A stretch of 64,000 nt of DNA from Candidatus Saccharicenans sp. (lineage in GTDB: Bacteria; Acidobacteriota; Aminicenantia; Aminicenantales; Saccharicenantaceae), in the NCBI GenBank assembly GCA_024653215.1, contig JANLFU010000001.1, positions 1 through 64,000 of the forward strand, given 5' to 3'. This document shows, piece by piece, positions 43,041 through 51,328 of this stretch; the first letter of the stretch is position 1; each line of letters starts with the position of its first letter. The position numbers were made by a program, and so were the translations under genes. Below the pieces are notes generated by a model that searched no databases, was not told the DNA's origin, and worked only from the letters and a program-made list of their open reading frames with translations.

Positions 43041-43610
43041 ATGAAATTATTAAGAGTGTCCGGGAAAAATGGTTCGGTTGGGGCCTTTAAGCTGGTGCTG
43101 GTGGGCTTCATGGTTTTAACCCTGGTGGTTTCATTGCCGGCCAGGCAAAAGAAAAGGGGGAATGACCTCGTAATTACCACCGTGGATAACAGGGTATTCA
43201 GGGCTGAACTTCTCACCATTAAAGGCAATGATCTGATCGTGCTGCCCGGGTACCCGGGTTCCGAGACTGTTGTTAATATTGATGAGATACAGGATATCCG
43301 GGTTGTTAGAAAATCTAAAACAAAATTGGGCGCGTTAATAGGTTTATCTGCGGGCGCGGGCATAACATTGTTGATGCTCACAGATAAGTCAGTCCCCGAT
43401 TGGCCTAATCAATTAACGGCAATTGGTGGGGCGATGTATTGTGGAATTGGACTGGCTGTCGGAGCATTAATGGGTTCTTTGTCTGGGGGTGATAAGCATA
43501 TAGTTCGCGTTCAAAGAACCCCGGAAGAGAACGCGAGAATCCTGGCGAAACTAGACCAATACGCACGTGTCCCCCGGAGTTACCAGGTTCCAGCCAAAGT
43601 GACAGAATGA
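43041..43610 (+). CDS. Exported or membrane protein of unknown function
   Basis: A 189-residue protein with an N-terminal signal-like helix (about residues 14-34), a short beta region resembling a small SH3-like fold (NDLVITTVDNRVFRAELL, about 44-90) and a Gly-rich hydrophobic segment (about 95-150, GALIGLSAGAGI and GIGLAVGALMG) like a glycine-zipper. The start at 43041 has GGAGGGCAAA upstream; the open frame extends earlier only by chance. No function is assigned. An imperfect hairpin at 43684-43704 follows it. Confidence 0.65.
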   Translation: MKLLRVSGKNGSVGAFKLVLVGFMVLTLVVSLPARQKKRGNDLVITTVDNRVFRAELLTIKGNDLIVLPGYPGSETVVNIDEIQDIRVVRKSKTKLGALIGLSAGAGITLLMLTDKSVPDWPNQLTAIGGAMYCGIGLAVGALMGSLSGGDKHIVRVQRTPEENARILAKLDQYARVPRSYQVPAKVTE

Positions 43611-43986
43611 GCTACACCAATAACCACCTGACATTCTCTTGGCCTGGCACAATATCTCTTTCTGAAAATCTACTCGTGGCCTGAACCCGAGTTCTATTCG
43701 GGTTTCTCCGTAAACTAATGTCCAGTATTATCGATGGGCACTTCGGACCTCGCCTAGATAAAGGATGGCGGGGTGGCAATGGCACACCGGCCTGATTTGC
43801 CGGGAAGTGGATTGAACACTGGATTGTGCTTTAATCATTTTAAAATTAAAGTGATCTAGCCAAGTCTTAATCAATCCCGGTTTGCGACCAGACCTTATGT
43901 GCCGGGGCTTTAATGGCGGAGGCATTGCTGATAAAATCTGGGTGAATCAAGTCCATCTGGGCCACATAGAGGAAAGAGAAAAGAAA
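43611..43986. other. Intergenic region with one hairpin
   Basis: About 375 bases without a supported gene. It holds a perfect 7-bp hairpin (AACCCGA, loop of 7, TCGGGTT at 43684-43704) which could be a weak terminator for the upstream gene, although the following T-run is only TTT. Nothing else was recognised. Confidence 0.4.
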
Positions 43987-44277
43987 ATGGAGGGAGAAAA
44001 AATACGGGTCAGGGTTAAGTTCTTTGCCTATTACAGGGAGGTATTCGGGGCCAGGGAGAAAGAGCTGGTGGTGGACAGGGGCGCCACCCTGGCCGAGGTC
44101 CTGGGCCGGATAGTGGAAACCCAGCAGCAGGAAAAAGAGATTTTTAGCGAGGGCCAGATAAAACCGCAGGTGGTGATAATGATAAATGGTTCGGTGGTCC
44201 CGGCCGAGGCCCTGCATTCCAGGCAACTTGAGGACCATTCGGTGGTGGCCATCTTTCCGATGATGGGTGGCGGTTAA
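43987..44277 (+). CDS. MoaD/ThiS-family sulfur-carrier-like protein
   Basis: A 96-residue beta-grasp protein of the MoaD/ThiS type, ending MMGGG, whose C-terminal Gly-Gly is the site of thiocarboxylation or conjugation. RVRVKFFAYYREVFG at the start and VAIFPMMGGG at the end are family signatures. It may supply sulfur for molybdopterin or a related cofactor; no moaE, moeB or thi genes are nearby. The start is taken at 43987 (MEGEKIRVRVKFF); an upstream extension to 43882 has no support. Confidence 0.82.
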   Translation: MEGEKIRVRVKFFAYYREVFGAREKELVVDRGATLAEVLGRIVETQQQEKEIFSEGQIKPQVVIMINGSVVPAEALHSRQLEDHSVVAIFPMMGGG

Positions 44278-44285
44278 GAAATAAT

Positions 44286-44573
44286 CTATCCGAAGCGCAG
44301 GATGCCCTTTAGTAACAGGAGAGTCAGGCCCAGAATAAGCATAACGGTCATTCCGGAGGTCAGGGTATAATACCAGCCGCCATTTTTGCCCTTTTCCTGC
44401 AAGCTTAGCCTCTTGTAATCCTGGACATATTGAGAACTTTTTATTCTCTGCAGGCGAGAATTAATTTTTATGCCGCGCTTGGACACATAGTCAGTAAGGA
44501 CGATGGCTGAAACCAGGCCTGCGGCCAGGCTGGCCAGGGCAAAAATGGTGAGTATTAAATAGATTGTATGCAT
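44286..44573 (-). CDS. Small two-helix membrane protein, unknown
   Basis: A 95-residue protein with helices at about 4-27 and 73-92 separated by a basic cytoplasmic loop (KRGIKINSRLQRIKSS). It resembles no family I know. It converges on the MoaD-like gene with eight bases between the stops. The start is the ATG at 44573; no clear Shine-Dalgarno. Confidence 0.5.
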   Translation of the reverse strand: MHTIYLILTIFALASLAAGLVSAIVLTDYVSKRGIKINSRLQRIKSSQYVQDYKRLSLQEKGKNGGWYYTLTSGMTVMLILGLTLLLLKGILRFG

Positions 44574-44791
44574 TCGAATTTTTTCAAGCTCGCGTTATGT
44601 GCTTAATCATTCTGTTGCGACTTTGTGAGGTTAGCAAATTCTCTTCGACGCCGTCGACCCAACATTATGCTTGACAAAAATTTTATAGTGGAAAAAATGG
44701 AAACCTTGATGCTCACTTAAAAGATTCTTATCTTGTTTTGGCTGCCAGAAAGAGAAATTCAAACCGAAAATTAATTTCACAAGGAGGGGCT

Positions 44792-47110
44792 GTGAGAAAA
44801 ATAATCAAATCAACTGGCCTCGGGCTTGTTTTCCTACTGGTTTTTTCGCTGGCGGCGGTTCTCGCCCAGGGAAAACTGGAAGATTACGAGAGAGCTATCG
44901 GCCTGAGGGATAAGTTTGAGAGCCTGGCCGTAAATGTGCCCGAACGGGCAGCCTGGATAGAGAAGACTCCACGCTTCTGGTACCGGAAGACGGTCAGGGG
45001 CGGCCAGGAATTCGTGCTGGTCGATGCCGAGAAGGGCACCAGGGGACCGGCCTTTGACCACGACAGGCTGGCCGTGGCCCTGAATAAAGAGACGGGCGAA
45101 AAATTCACGGGAATTACGCTTCCTTTCAGGAGCATAAATTTTGTGGAAAACGAAAAGTTCCTGGAATTCGAGTACCGGGACTCGGTCTGGCGGTGCGAAC
45201 TCGCCACCTATGCCCTCAAGAAAACCGGGCCGGCCCGCCAGCGCCAGAGGGACGGCTGGCAGGATGTGGGCGGACCCCCGGCCCAGGCTGCCTCGGCCGA
45301 GAGCAAGCCTTCGCCCGATAAAAAGTGGGAAGCCTTCATACGCAATTACAACGTCTGGATTCGGGCTGTTAGTAGCAAAGAAGAGTTCCCGCTGAGCTGG
45401 GACGGCAACGAGGGCAATTATTACACCTATCAATCACTGCTCTGGGCCCCGGACTCAAAGAAGCTGCTGGCAGTCAGGATCAGGCCGGGCCTGCACCGCA
45501 GGATCCAGTACGTGGACTCTTCACCGGCTGACCAGCTCCAGCCGAAGTATTTCAGCCTGGGCTACACCAAGCCGGGCGACCCGCTGGACCTGCCGCAGCC
45601 GGTGTTGTTCCAGGTTGAGGGCAGGAAGCAGGTTAATGTTGATAATGCCCTTTTCCCCAATCCTTACGACCTCGGCAACTTTGCCTGGCGCCAGGACAGC
45701 CGGGCCTTCACCTTTGAATACAACCAGCGCGGCCACCAGGTCTACCGGGTGATTGAGGTTGACGGCACAACGGGAGCGGCCAGGGCCGTCATCAGCGAGG
45801 AATGTGCCACCTTCTTTTGCTATTCCAGCAAAAAATACCGTTATGACCTGGCTGACGGAAGGGAAATAATCTGGATGTCCGAGCGGGACGGCTGGAATCA
45901 TCTCTATCTTTATGATGGCGAGACCGGACAGGTTAAGAACCAGATTACCAAGGGGGAGTGGGTGGTGCGGAGTGTGGAGAAGGTGGACGAGGAGCGCCGC
46001 CAGGTCTGGTTTCTGGGAAGCGGAATGTATCCCGGGAAGGACCCTTATTTCCTGCACCTTTACCGGGTAAACCTCGACGGGACGGGGCTGGAGGCGCTGA
46101 CCGAGGTTGATGCCAACCATGTGGTCAGCCTGTCAGCCGACCTGAAATATTACGTTGACCTCTATTCCCGGGTGGACCTGGCCCCGGTGATGCAGCTCCG
46201 GAGGAGCGAAGATAAAAAGGTCATCATGGAGCTGGAGAAGGCGGACATTTCAGAGCTGAAGAAGGCTGGCTGGCGCACCCCGGAAGTTTTCGTGGCCAAG
46301 GGAAGGGACGGCCAGACTGATATCTGGGGAATCATCATCCGTCCAACAAACTTCAATGCCAGGAGAAAGTACCCGGTTATTGAGTATATCTACGCCGGCC
46401 CTCACAGCTCGTTTGTGCCCAAGAGCTTTTTCGCCTGGAACCAGATGATGTCGCTGGCCGAGCTGGGTTTCATCGTGGTCCAGGTTGACGGCATGGGTAC
46501 CAGCAACCGCTCCAAGGCCTTTCACGATGTTTGCTGGAAAAACCTGAAGGACGCAGGCTTCCCGGACCGGATCCTGTGGCACAGGGCGGTGGCGGCCAGG
46601 TATCCTTATTATGACCTCAGCCGGGTGGGGATATACGGGACGTCAGCGGGCGGGCAGAATGCCCTGGCCGGGCTGTTGTTCCACCCGGAATTCTACAAGG
46701 TTGGTTTTGCCGCGGCCGGTTGCCACGACAACCGGATGGATAAGATCTGGTGGAACGAGCAGTGGATGGGCTGGCCGCTGGGACCCGAATATGAAGCTTC
46801 ATCCAACACGGTCAATGCCTATCGCCTGAAGGGAAAATTGCTGCTGGTCATTCCCGAGCTTGATACCAACGTTGACCCGGCCACGAGTTACCAGGTGGTC
46901 AATGCCCTGATCAAGGCCGGGAAAGATTTTGAGCTGCTGGTGGTGCCGGGAGCCAATCACGGTTCAGGTGGAGTTTATGGCGACAGGAAAAGAAATGATT
47001 TCTTCGTAAGGCACCTGCTTGGAGTTGAGCCACCCGACTGGAACAGACTGGAAAAGAAGTTGCCGGAACCCCGGCCTTCATTCATGCCCCGCACCCCCGG
47101 CGACGAATAA
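44792..47110 (+). CDS. S9 family prolyl oligopeptidase/DPP4-like peptidase, secreted
   Basis: A 772-residue protein with a signal peptide (about residues 8-26), a long beta-propeller region (DPP4 N-terminal type, with [14 protein letters not shown] and [15 protein letters not shown]) and a C-terminal alpha/beta hydrolase. The nucleophile is in [12 protein letters not shown] near residue 627, Asp in ELDTNVDP near 690 and His in GANHGSGG near 725. Such enzymes remove dipeptides or cut after Pro. The GTG at 44792 is preferred because AAGGAGGGG precedes it by four bases. A TTGACA at 44671 has only a poor -10. Confidence 0.88.
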   Translation: MRKIIKSTGLGLVFLLVFSLAAVLAQGKLEDYERAIGLRDKFESLAVNVPERAAWIEKTPRFWYRKTVRGGQEFVLVDAEKGTRGPAFDHDRLAVALNKETGEKFTGITLPFRSINFVENEKFLEFEYRDSVWRCELATYALKKTGPARQRQRDGWQDVGGPPAQAASAESKPSPDKKWEAFIRNYNVWIRAVSSKEEFPLSWDGNEGNYYTYQSLLWAPDSKKLLAVRIRPGLHRRIQYVDSSPADQLQPKYFSLGYTKPGDPLDLPQPVLFQVEGRKQVNVDNALFPNPYDLGNFAWRQDSRAFTFEYNQRGHQVYRVIEVDGTTGAARAVISEECATFFCYSSKKYRYDLADGREIIWMSERDGWNHLYLYDGETGQVKNQITKGEWVVRSVEKVDEERRQVWFLGSGMYPGKDPYFLHLYRVNLDGTGLEALTEVDANHVVSLSADLKYYVDLYSRVDLAPVMQLRRSEDKKVIMELEKADISELKKAGWRTPEVFVAKGRDGQTDIWGIIIRPTNFNARRKYPVIEYIYAGPHSSFVPKSFFAWNQMMSLAELGFIVVQVDGMGTSNRSKAFHDVCWKNLKDAGFPDRILWHRAVAARYPYYDLSRVGIYGTSAGGQNALAGLLFHPEFYKVGFAAAGCHDNRMDKIWWNEQWMGWPLGPEYEASSNTVNAYRLKGKLLLVIPELDTNVDPATSYQVVNALIKAGKDFELLVVPGANHGSGGVYGDRKRNDFFVRHLLGVEPPDWNRLEKKLPEPRPSFMPRTPGDE

Positions 47111-47116
47111 TGAACA

Positions 47117-47191
47117 GGGGACACCTTACGGTGTCCCCATTTTTGCCTCCGGCCCTTGGGGAAAAATCCGGGGACACTTAAAGGTGTCCCC
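47117..47191. repeat. Pair A of GGGGACAC palindromes
   Basis: Two 22-base palindromes of the form GGGGACAC-N6-GTGTCCCC lie at 47117-47138 and 47170-47191. They sit between convergent genes, so they may also act as terminators. The spacer contains GGGGAAAAATCCGG, the reverse complement of which occurs in pair B at 48869-48963. Confidence 0.85.
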
Positions 47192-47203
47192 TTTTAGCCC
47201 CTT

Positions 47204-48583
47204 TTAGGTTTGGGGTAAAAGCTCCTGCAGTTCGAACTCCAGGTTTTTCAGGAACCTTCGTATGGTGGTTTTACCGAAGACCCCGATGGCTGCATAGTGA
47301 AAATGCAGAGTGGCCAGATGTTTCAGGATGTACTTCCAGGAATAGAAGCGGGCCATGGCCTTGAACGTTTCCACCTGCAAGGTGACCGGCGACATGGTAG
47401 CCGGCCTGTAAACCACGTGGTGGGCGTCGTACTTGCTCCAGTTGGTATGGATCAGCTTCTTGTTTTCAACCATCTCTGCGTACAGCGGGGTTCCGGGCAG
47501 CGGGGTCAGAATCAGGAACTGCACCGTGTCTATGTGGTGACGCCTGGCGAAATCGGCCGTCTTCCTGATGGTGTCCACATCGTCGGTATCCGCGCCCAAA
47601 ACGAACATTCCATGGATATGGATGCCGTGGTCCCGGATCTTCTGAATAGAATAGATGATGTCCTTAAGGTCCTGTTTCTTGTGGTAGGCAGCCAGGGTCC
47701 GGGGGTTAATAGATTCAAAACCGATGTAGAGCGTGTGGCAGCCGGTGTCAGCCATCAGGCGAAGGAGTTGCCTGTCCCGGGCCACGTCCACCCGGACCTG
47801 GGTTGACCAGGTCATTTTGATCTTTTCGGCCAGGAGGCCCCGGCAGATTTCTTTAGCCCGGTTGAGGTCGGCTGCGAAATTATCGTCGACGATGAACTTG
47901 GTGGCCCTGGATACCGCGTTGATATGCTTCAGCTCCCTGAGGGTTGCTTCCACGGACTTAAAGCGGTATTTTCTGCCGAACATCTGGATGACCGAACAAA
48001 ACTTGCAACCGTAGGGACAGCCACGCGAAGTGGAAACGGGGTAGCTGCGGGAAGGCTTCCAGTTGTGGACCAGAGAAAAATCTGGTTCGGGCAGGCGGTC
48101 AAGGTCCTGAATGAACCCGGCCGGGGGGTTGTGAACGGGGTGGCCGTAAGTGTCCCGGTACGACAGACCCCTGATGTCCGACAGGGGAGGACGGCCTGTC
48201 TCGAGGTTTGAAACCAGCTCAAGGAGCGGGCCTTCACCCTCTCCACGTACGACAAAGGCGGCGTGTTCCAGGGCTTCCTCGGCCAGAAAAGTCACGTGAG
48301 GGCCGCCCATGACGACAGGAATACCCAGTGCCCTTATTCTGTCCGCTATGGCATAAGCCCGGACGGCAGTTGAAGTTATCGTGGAGATACAGACCAGGTC
48401 AGAGTTTTCAACGAACGCCCAGTCCGGCTCGGCCACGTCCTCGATAAAAACCCTTACCCTGTAACCTCTATCCCTCAGCATGGTTGATAGCAGAACCGAG
48501 CCCAGGCGGGGCAGTGGAAACTTGCTGAAAATATGCGAGCCGGGAGAACCGGCTTCAATGAAAGCGATTGTCTTGATGGTCAT
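47204..48583 (-). CDS. B12-binding radical SAM protein
   Basis: A 459-residue protein with an N-terminal cobalamin-binding domain (about 1-130, with VMGGPHVTF near residue 92) and a radical SAM core whose [4Fe-4S] ligands are Cys189, Cys193 and Cys196 (CPYGCKFC). Members act as methyltransferases or ring-forming enzymes on lipids, antibiotics or cofactors; the substrate cannot be predicted. The C-terminal region (380-459) is helical. The gene lies alone between two inverted pairs of a 22-base palindrome. No strong Shine-Dalgarno is seen at 48583. Confidence 0.88.
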   Translation of the reverse strand: MTIKTIAFIEAGSPGSHIFSKFPLPRLGSVLLSTMLRDRGYRVRVFIEDVAEPDWAFVENSDLVCISTITSTAVRAYAIADRIRALGIPVVMGGPHVTFLAEEALEHAAFVVRGEGEGPLLELVSNLETGRPPLSDIRGLSYRDTYGHPVHNPPAGFIQDLDRLPEPDFSLVHNWKPSRSYPVSTSRGCPYGCKFCSVIQMFGRKYRFKSVEATLRELKHINAVSRATKFIVDDNFAADLNRAKEICRGLLAEKIKMTWSTQVRVDVARDRQLLRLMADTGCHTLYIGFESINPRTLAAYHKKQDLKDIIYSIQKIRDHGIHIHGMFVLGADTDDVDTIRKTADFARRHHIDTVQFLILTPLPGTPLYAEMVENKKLIHTNWSKYDAHHVVYRPATMSPVTLQVETFKAMARFYSWKYILKHLATLHFHYAAIGVFGKTTIRRFLKNLEFELQELLPQT

Positions 48584-48868
48584 GATTTTTTCAGGTTAAA
48601 GACCTTTCCTTTCAGAAACAAGTCGAGTTGAAGAAAAGCGGTCGCGGAGCTTGAAATTATCTTTAGTCAGAATTCGCCGACTGGTTTCGCTTTTAGGCTA
48701 CTGCCAAGAAAGAGCACATCTGTTGCAACTTAAAAGAGCTTTTTTCATCGCAGCCAGGCAGCCAGATCCTTTCTTCAGATGGCATGAAATTGCTGGTTTC
48801 AAACTGGAATCAGCCTTTCCCCTGCTCGATACGAATATATTCTTATATCGCCTTTAAGTCAAGGAAAA
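48584..48868. other. Intergenic region upstream of the radical SAM gene
   Basis: About 285 bases. A 68-codon open frame on the plus strand (TTG start) has no support. No promoter of good quality was found for the leftward radical SAM gene. Confidence 0.4.
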
Positions 48869-48963
48869 GGGGACACTGTAAGGTGTCCCCAAATTTCCCC
48901 CGGATTTTTCCCCTTATAGTATTGGTAAGAAGAGGGCAAAAGGGGACACTGTAAGGTGTCCCC
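48869..48963. repeat. Pair B of GGGGACAC palindromes
   Basis: Two identical 22-base palindromes (GGGGACACTGTAAGGTGTCCCC has its halves at 48869-48876/48883-48890 and again at 48942-48949/48956-48963). The spacer starts with CCCCCGGATTTTTCCCC, the inverse of the spacer in pair A. The second unit follows the VWFA stop by four bases and could terminate it. Confidence 0.85.
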
Positions 48964-48967
48964 TGTT

Positions 48968-51073
48968 TTAATCGGAGACCTGGAGGGTCAGGCTGCGGAC
49001 GGCCCGGGCCCCGGTCTTCTTTTCACCCGCATGAAAATAAAGATGGTAGGTCCCCGGCTGGAGTGGCTGGGTCCTGACTCTTACCAGGTAGGTCTGGCGG
49101 CCCTCTTCACTCCTGGCGGCCAGAGGCACAAGCTCTGAGGCTACCTCCTGGGCCTGGCCCTCTTTTGAAAACAGCAGCACGCTCTTAAATTCCAGCTCCG
49201 GATTTTCAACCCGGCCCGGACTGCAGCTCAGCAAGGCATAGAACTCTTCGCTGCCTGACTTCAAGGTCTGACCAACCGGCAGGTGGCGGCTGAGGCCCGG
49301 CGGGAAAAAAAGCGGACTGTTTTCATACTCGGAAATCTCGCCGGCTACCATCACCGCTGGCACTCCCAGGGCCAGCACTTCGGTCTGTTCCCCGCCCAGT
49401 GAAATATCCGAAGTGCCAAGCGCTGACTGCCCCGATTCCAGGTTTCTCATCACCGCCCGGCACCTGTAGTCCCCGGCCGGCAGTTCAAAAGCCGATGAAA
49501 AATATACTGCCCCCGACTCCGTTTTTGGCAGGGAGCTTAGCTTGACTTTTTTCCTCTCCAGCCCGGCAATGCGGTCGTCCGGGCCGAAGACCACAAAAAT
49601 CAGTTCCAGCCTGTTTCCGGCCAGCCTGGCCATTTCCTCCCGGACGATCTTGGTCCACAGTATCAGCTGTTCCTTTCCCTTCTCGTAGAAGCTGAAGCCG
49701 CCGCTCTTCAAGGCCAGCGGCTCCTGCAGCAGCGGTTTCTCGCTCAGGCACAGGTCCACCAGGTGGAGCTGCTTTTCCAGGTCGGTCAGGTCCTTAAATG
49801 GTTTCGGGTTAAAATAACCTTTCTGGGCATAAACTTTAGCCTTGGGCCGGTTGACCCTGACCTTCACCTCGTGGTACTGTCCGTCCCACTGTTCGTCCAC
49901 GTAGTAACCGAGAACGTAATAGCAACCGGTAATCTTCTGAACTTCTTCCATCCCTTTTGTATAGTTATGGATATTGCCGAAATACTTGCCGCCGGAATAA
50001 TCGGCAATTTTCCCCAGGGTCAGGATGCCGGTCAACCTGATGTCCTGGTTAATCCGGGCCACGCTGTCCTCGGTATCGAAGGCATAGACCACCAGGTTGG
50101 CGTGGCTGATGGCCTTCTGCATGTCATCCAGGTAATACTGCAGCTGGGTCTGTCCCCAGTCGTGCCTCCAGGTTCCGCCCGACTTGTCCTCGGTCTGGAT
50201 GCCGTAGAGCAGCGAGTAGGGAATGCCGGATGAAAAAAGAATGAGATGCTTGATTCCGGGCAGATAGCCCAGGGCCCGCGACAGCTTGGTCATCTCCCGG
50301 AGAAAGGTCAGGGCCTGCACCCGGCTCTCCGAGGTCATGAAGGCCCTTTTCATCTCTTCCGAGACATTGGCCGAATCCATGATGGGATCCTTTTCCGGCT
50401 TGGACCAGAGGCCGGCTCCCACCCCGCCCCGCTGGCTGACGTCCAGCGGGTTTTCTTCGGTGGCCTGCTGCCAGTACCTGGCTTCCAGGTTCTCCACGCT
50501 GCCCTGGTAATCCCGCAGGCCGATGGCTTCGACAAAGCGGCGGATTTTATTATGGTCGCGCGTCAGGTATTCACGAACGGCCAGTCCGCCCTCAAGGGAG
50601 TAGGTTATTATGCCGATTTCGTCGTCGGGCTGGATAATATTATCAAGAAAGTGGATGGCAGCCTTTCGAGTGGCCCGCAGCCCTTTCTGGTTGTTGTAAA
50701 CGTAGTCAAATAGCAGGAAAAACCTGCGGCTGGCGGTTTCAGGTTCGGTGGCCACGGGGGCCTTATCCGCTTCAGCCGGGAGCAGGAATGACTGGAGGTG
50801 TTTTTCAAATTCGGTCAGGTTTTTCTTCTGGCCGTTATCGTAGACTTCAAAGTCCTGTTTCTCCAGGTCGGTCAGGGGATTGCCCTTGCTGTCGGTAACG
50901 TACACCTGGATCAGTTTCAGGGTGACCGAAATCTCATGTTTTGGCTTGAATTGCGCGGGTTCCTCCTGGGCGAAGACAGCAGGCGAAAGAAGCGGTCCAG
51001 TCAGGAGGAACAGCCAGAAAGCAGCGAAGGAAAAACCTGGCCACCTCAACAGCTTAAGTTTCAGCTGGCTCAT
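48968..51073 (-). CDS. Secreted VWFA-related protein (acidobacterial type)
   Basis: About 701 residues with a signal peptide (residues 1-36, ending PAVFAQ). Residues 45-100 carry VTLKLIQVYVTDSKGNPLTDL, then DFEVYDNGQKK, the hallmark opening of the VWFA-related Acidobacteria domain (TIGR03436). The VWA strand reads RFFLLFDYVYNN, so the metal-binding DxSxS motif is not canonical. The last 250 residues are beta-rich and unassigned. A TTG at 51097 could add eight residues; the ATG at 51073 gives a cleaner signal peptide. These proteins are probably surface or periplasmic adhesion or assembly factors; the function is unknown. Confidence 0.85.
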   Translation of the reverse strand: MSQLKLKLLRWPGFSFAAFWLFLLTGPLLSPAVFAQEEPAQFKPKHEISVTLKLIQVYVTDSKGNPLTDLEKQDFEVYDNGQKKNLTEFEKHLQSFLLPAEADKAPVATEPETASRRFFLLFDYVYNNQKGLRATRKAAIHFLDNIIQPDDEIGIITYSLEGGLAVREYLTRDHNKIRRFVEAIGLRDYQGSVENLEARYWQQATEENPLDVSQRGGVGAGLWSKPEKDPIMDSANVSEEMKRAFMTSESRVQALTFLREMTKLSRALGYLPGIKHLILFSSGIPYSLLYGIQTEDKSGGTWRHDWGQTQLQYYLDDMQKAISHANLVVYAFDTEDSVARINQDIRLTGILTLGKIADYSGGKYFGNIHNYTKGMEEVQKITGCYYVLGYYVDEQWDGQYHEVKVRVNRPKAKVYAQKGYFNPKPFKDLTDLEKQLHLVDLCLSEKPLLQEPLALKSGGFSFYEKGKEQLILWTKIVREEMARLAGNRLELIFVVFGPDDRIAGLERKKVKLSSLPKTESGAVYFSSAFELPAGDYRCRAVMRNLESGQSALGTSDISLGGEQTEVLALGVPAVMVAGEISEYENSPLFFPPGLSRHLPVGQTLKSGSEEFYALLSCSPGRVENPELEFKSVLLFSKEGQAQEVASELVPLAARSEEGRQTYLVRVRTQPLQPGTYHLYFHAGEKKTGARAVRSLTLQVSD

Positions 51074-51182
51074 CTGGGAAAACAAATCTATCTCCAACCG
51101 AGAGGTTTCTGCTCCATCTATTATTGTATTCCTGTCTCACTAAAATTGCACCTGCAAAGGGCAATACATTCTCTTCTTCACA

Positions 51183-51199
51183 ATTCTCGCCACGAGAAT
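51183..51199. promoter_or_regulatory. Dyad in a divergent promoter region, possible operator
   Basis: ATTCTCG-CCA-CGAGAAT is a perfect 7-bp inverted repeat with a 3-base centre, about midway between the divergent VWFA and ANL-GNAT genes. Its symmetry suits a dimeric repressor. No second copy is present nearby. Confidence 0.35.
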
Positions 51200-51328
51200 A
51201 TACAGAGAAGCTTGAATTCCGGCCCGAAAAAATCGAAAAAAAGGTAGTTTATACCCTCGTTTTCTTGTAAAATATTATCTAAAGACAATAAGGAACTTTT
51301 CCATCATTATAAAAATCGCGGAAACCTG

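Noticed and set aside
43684-43704. Hairpin as part of a tRNA
   Set aside because: No acceptor, D-arm or anticodon arm fits around it and the T-arm consensus is absent.
44671-44698. TTGACA as promoter of the S9 peptidase
   Set aside because: The -35 is perfect but the best -10 at 16 bases is AAAAAT; too weak to list as a feature.
47117-48963. GGGGACAC repeats as a CRISPR array
   Set aside because: Only two units per cluster, perfectly palindromic, irregular spacers and no cas genes.
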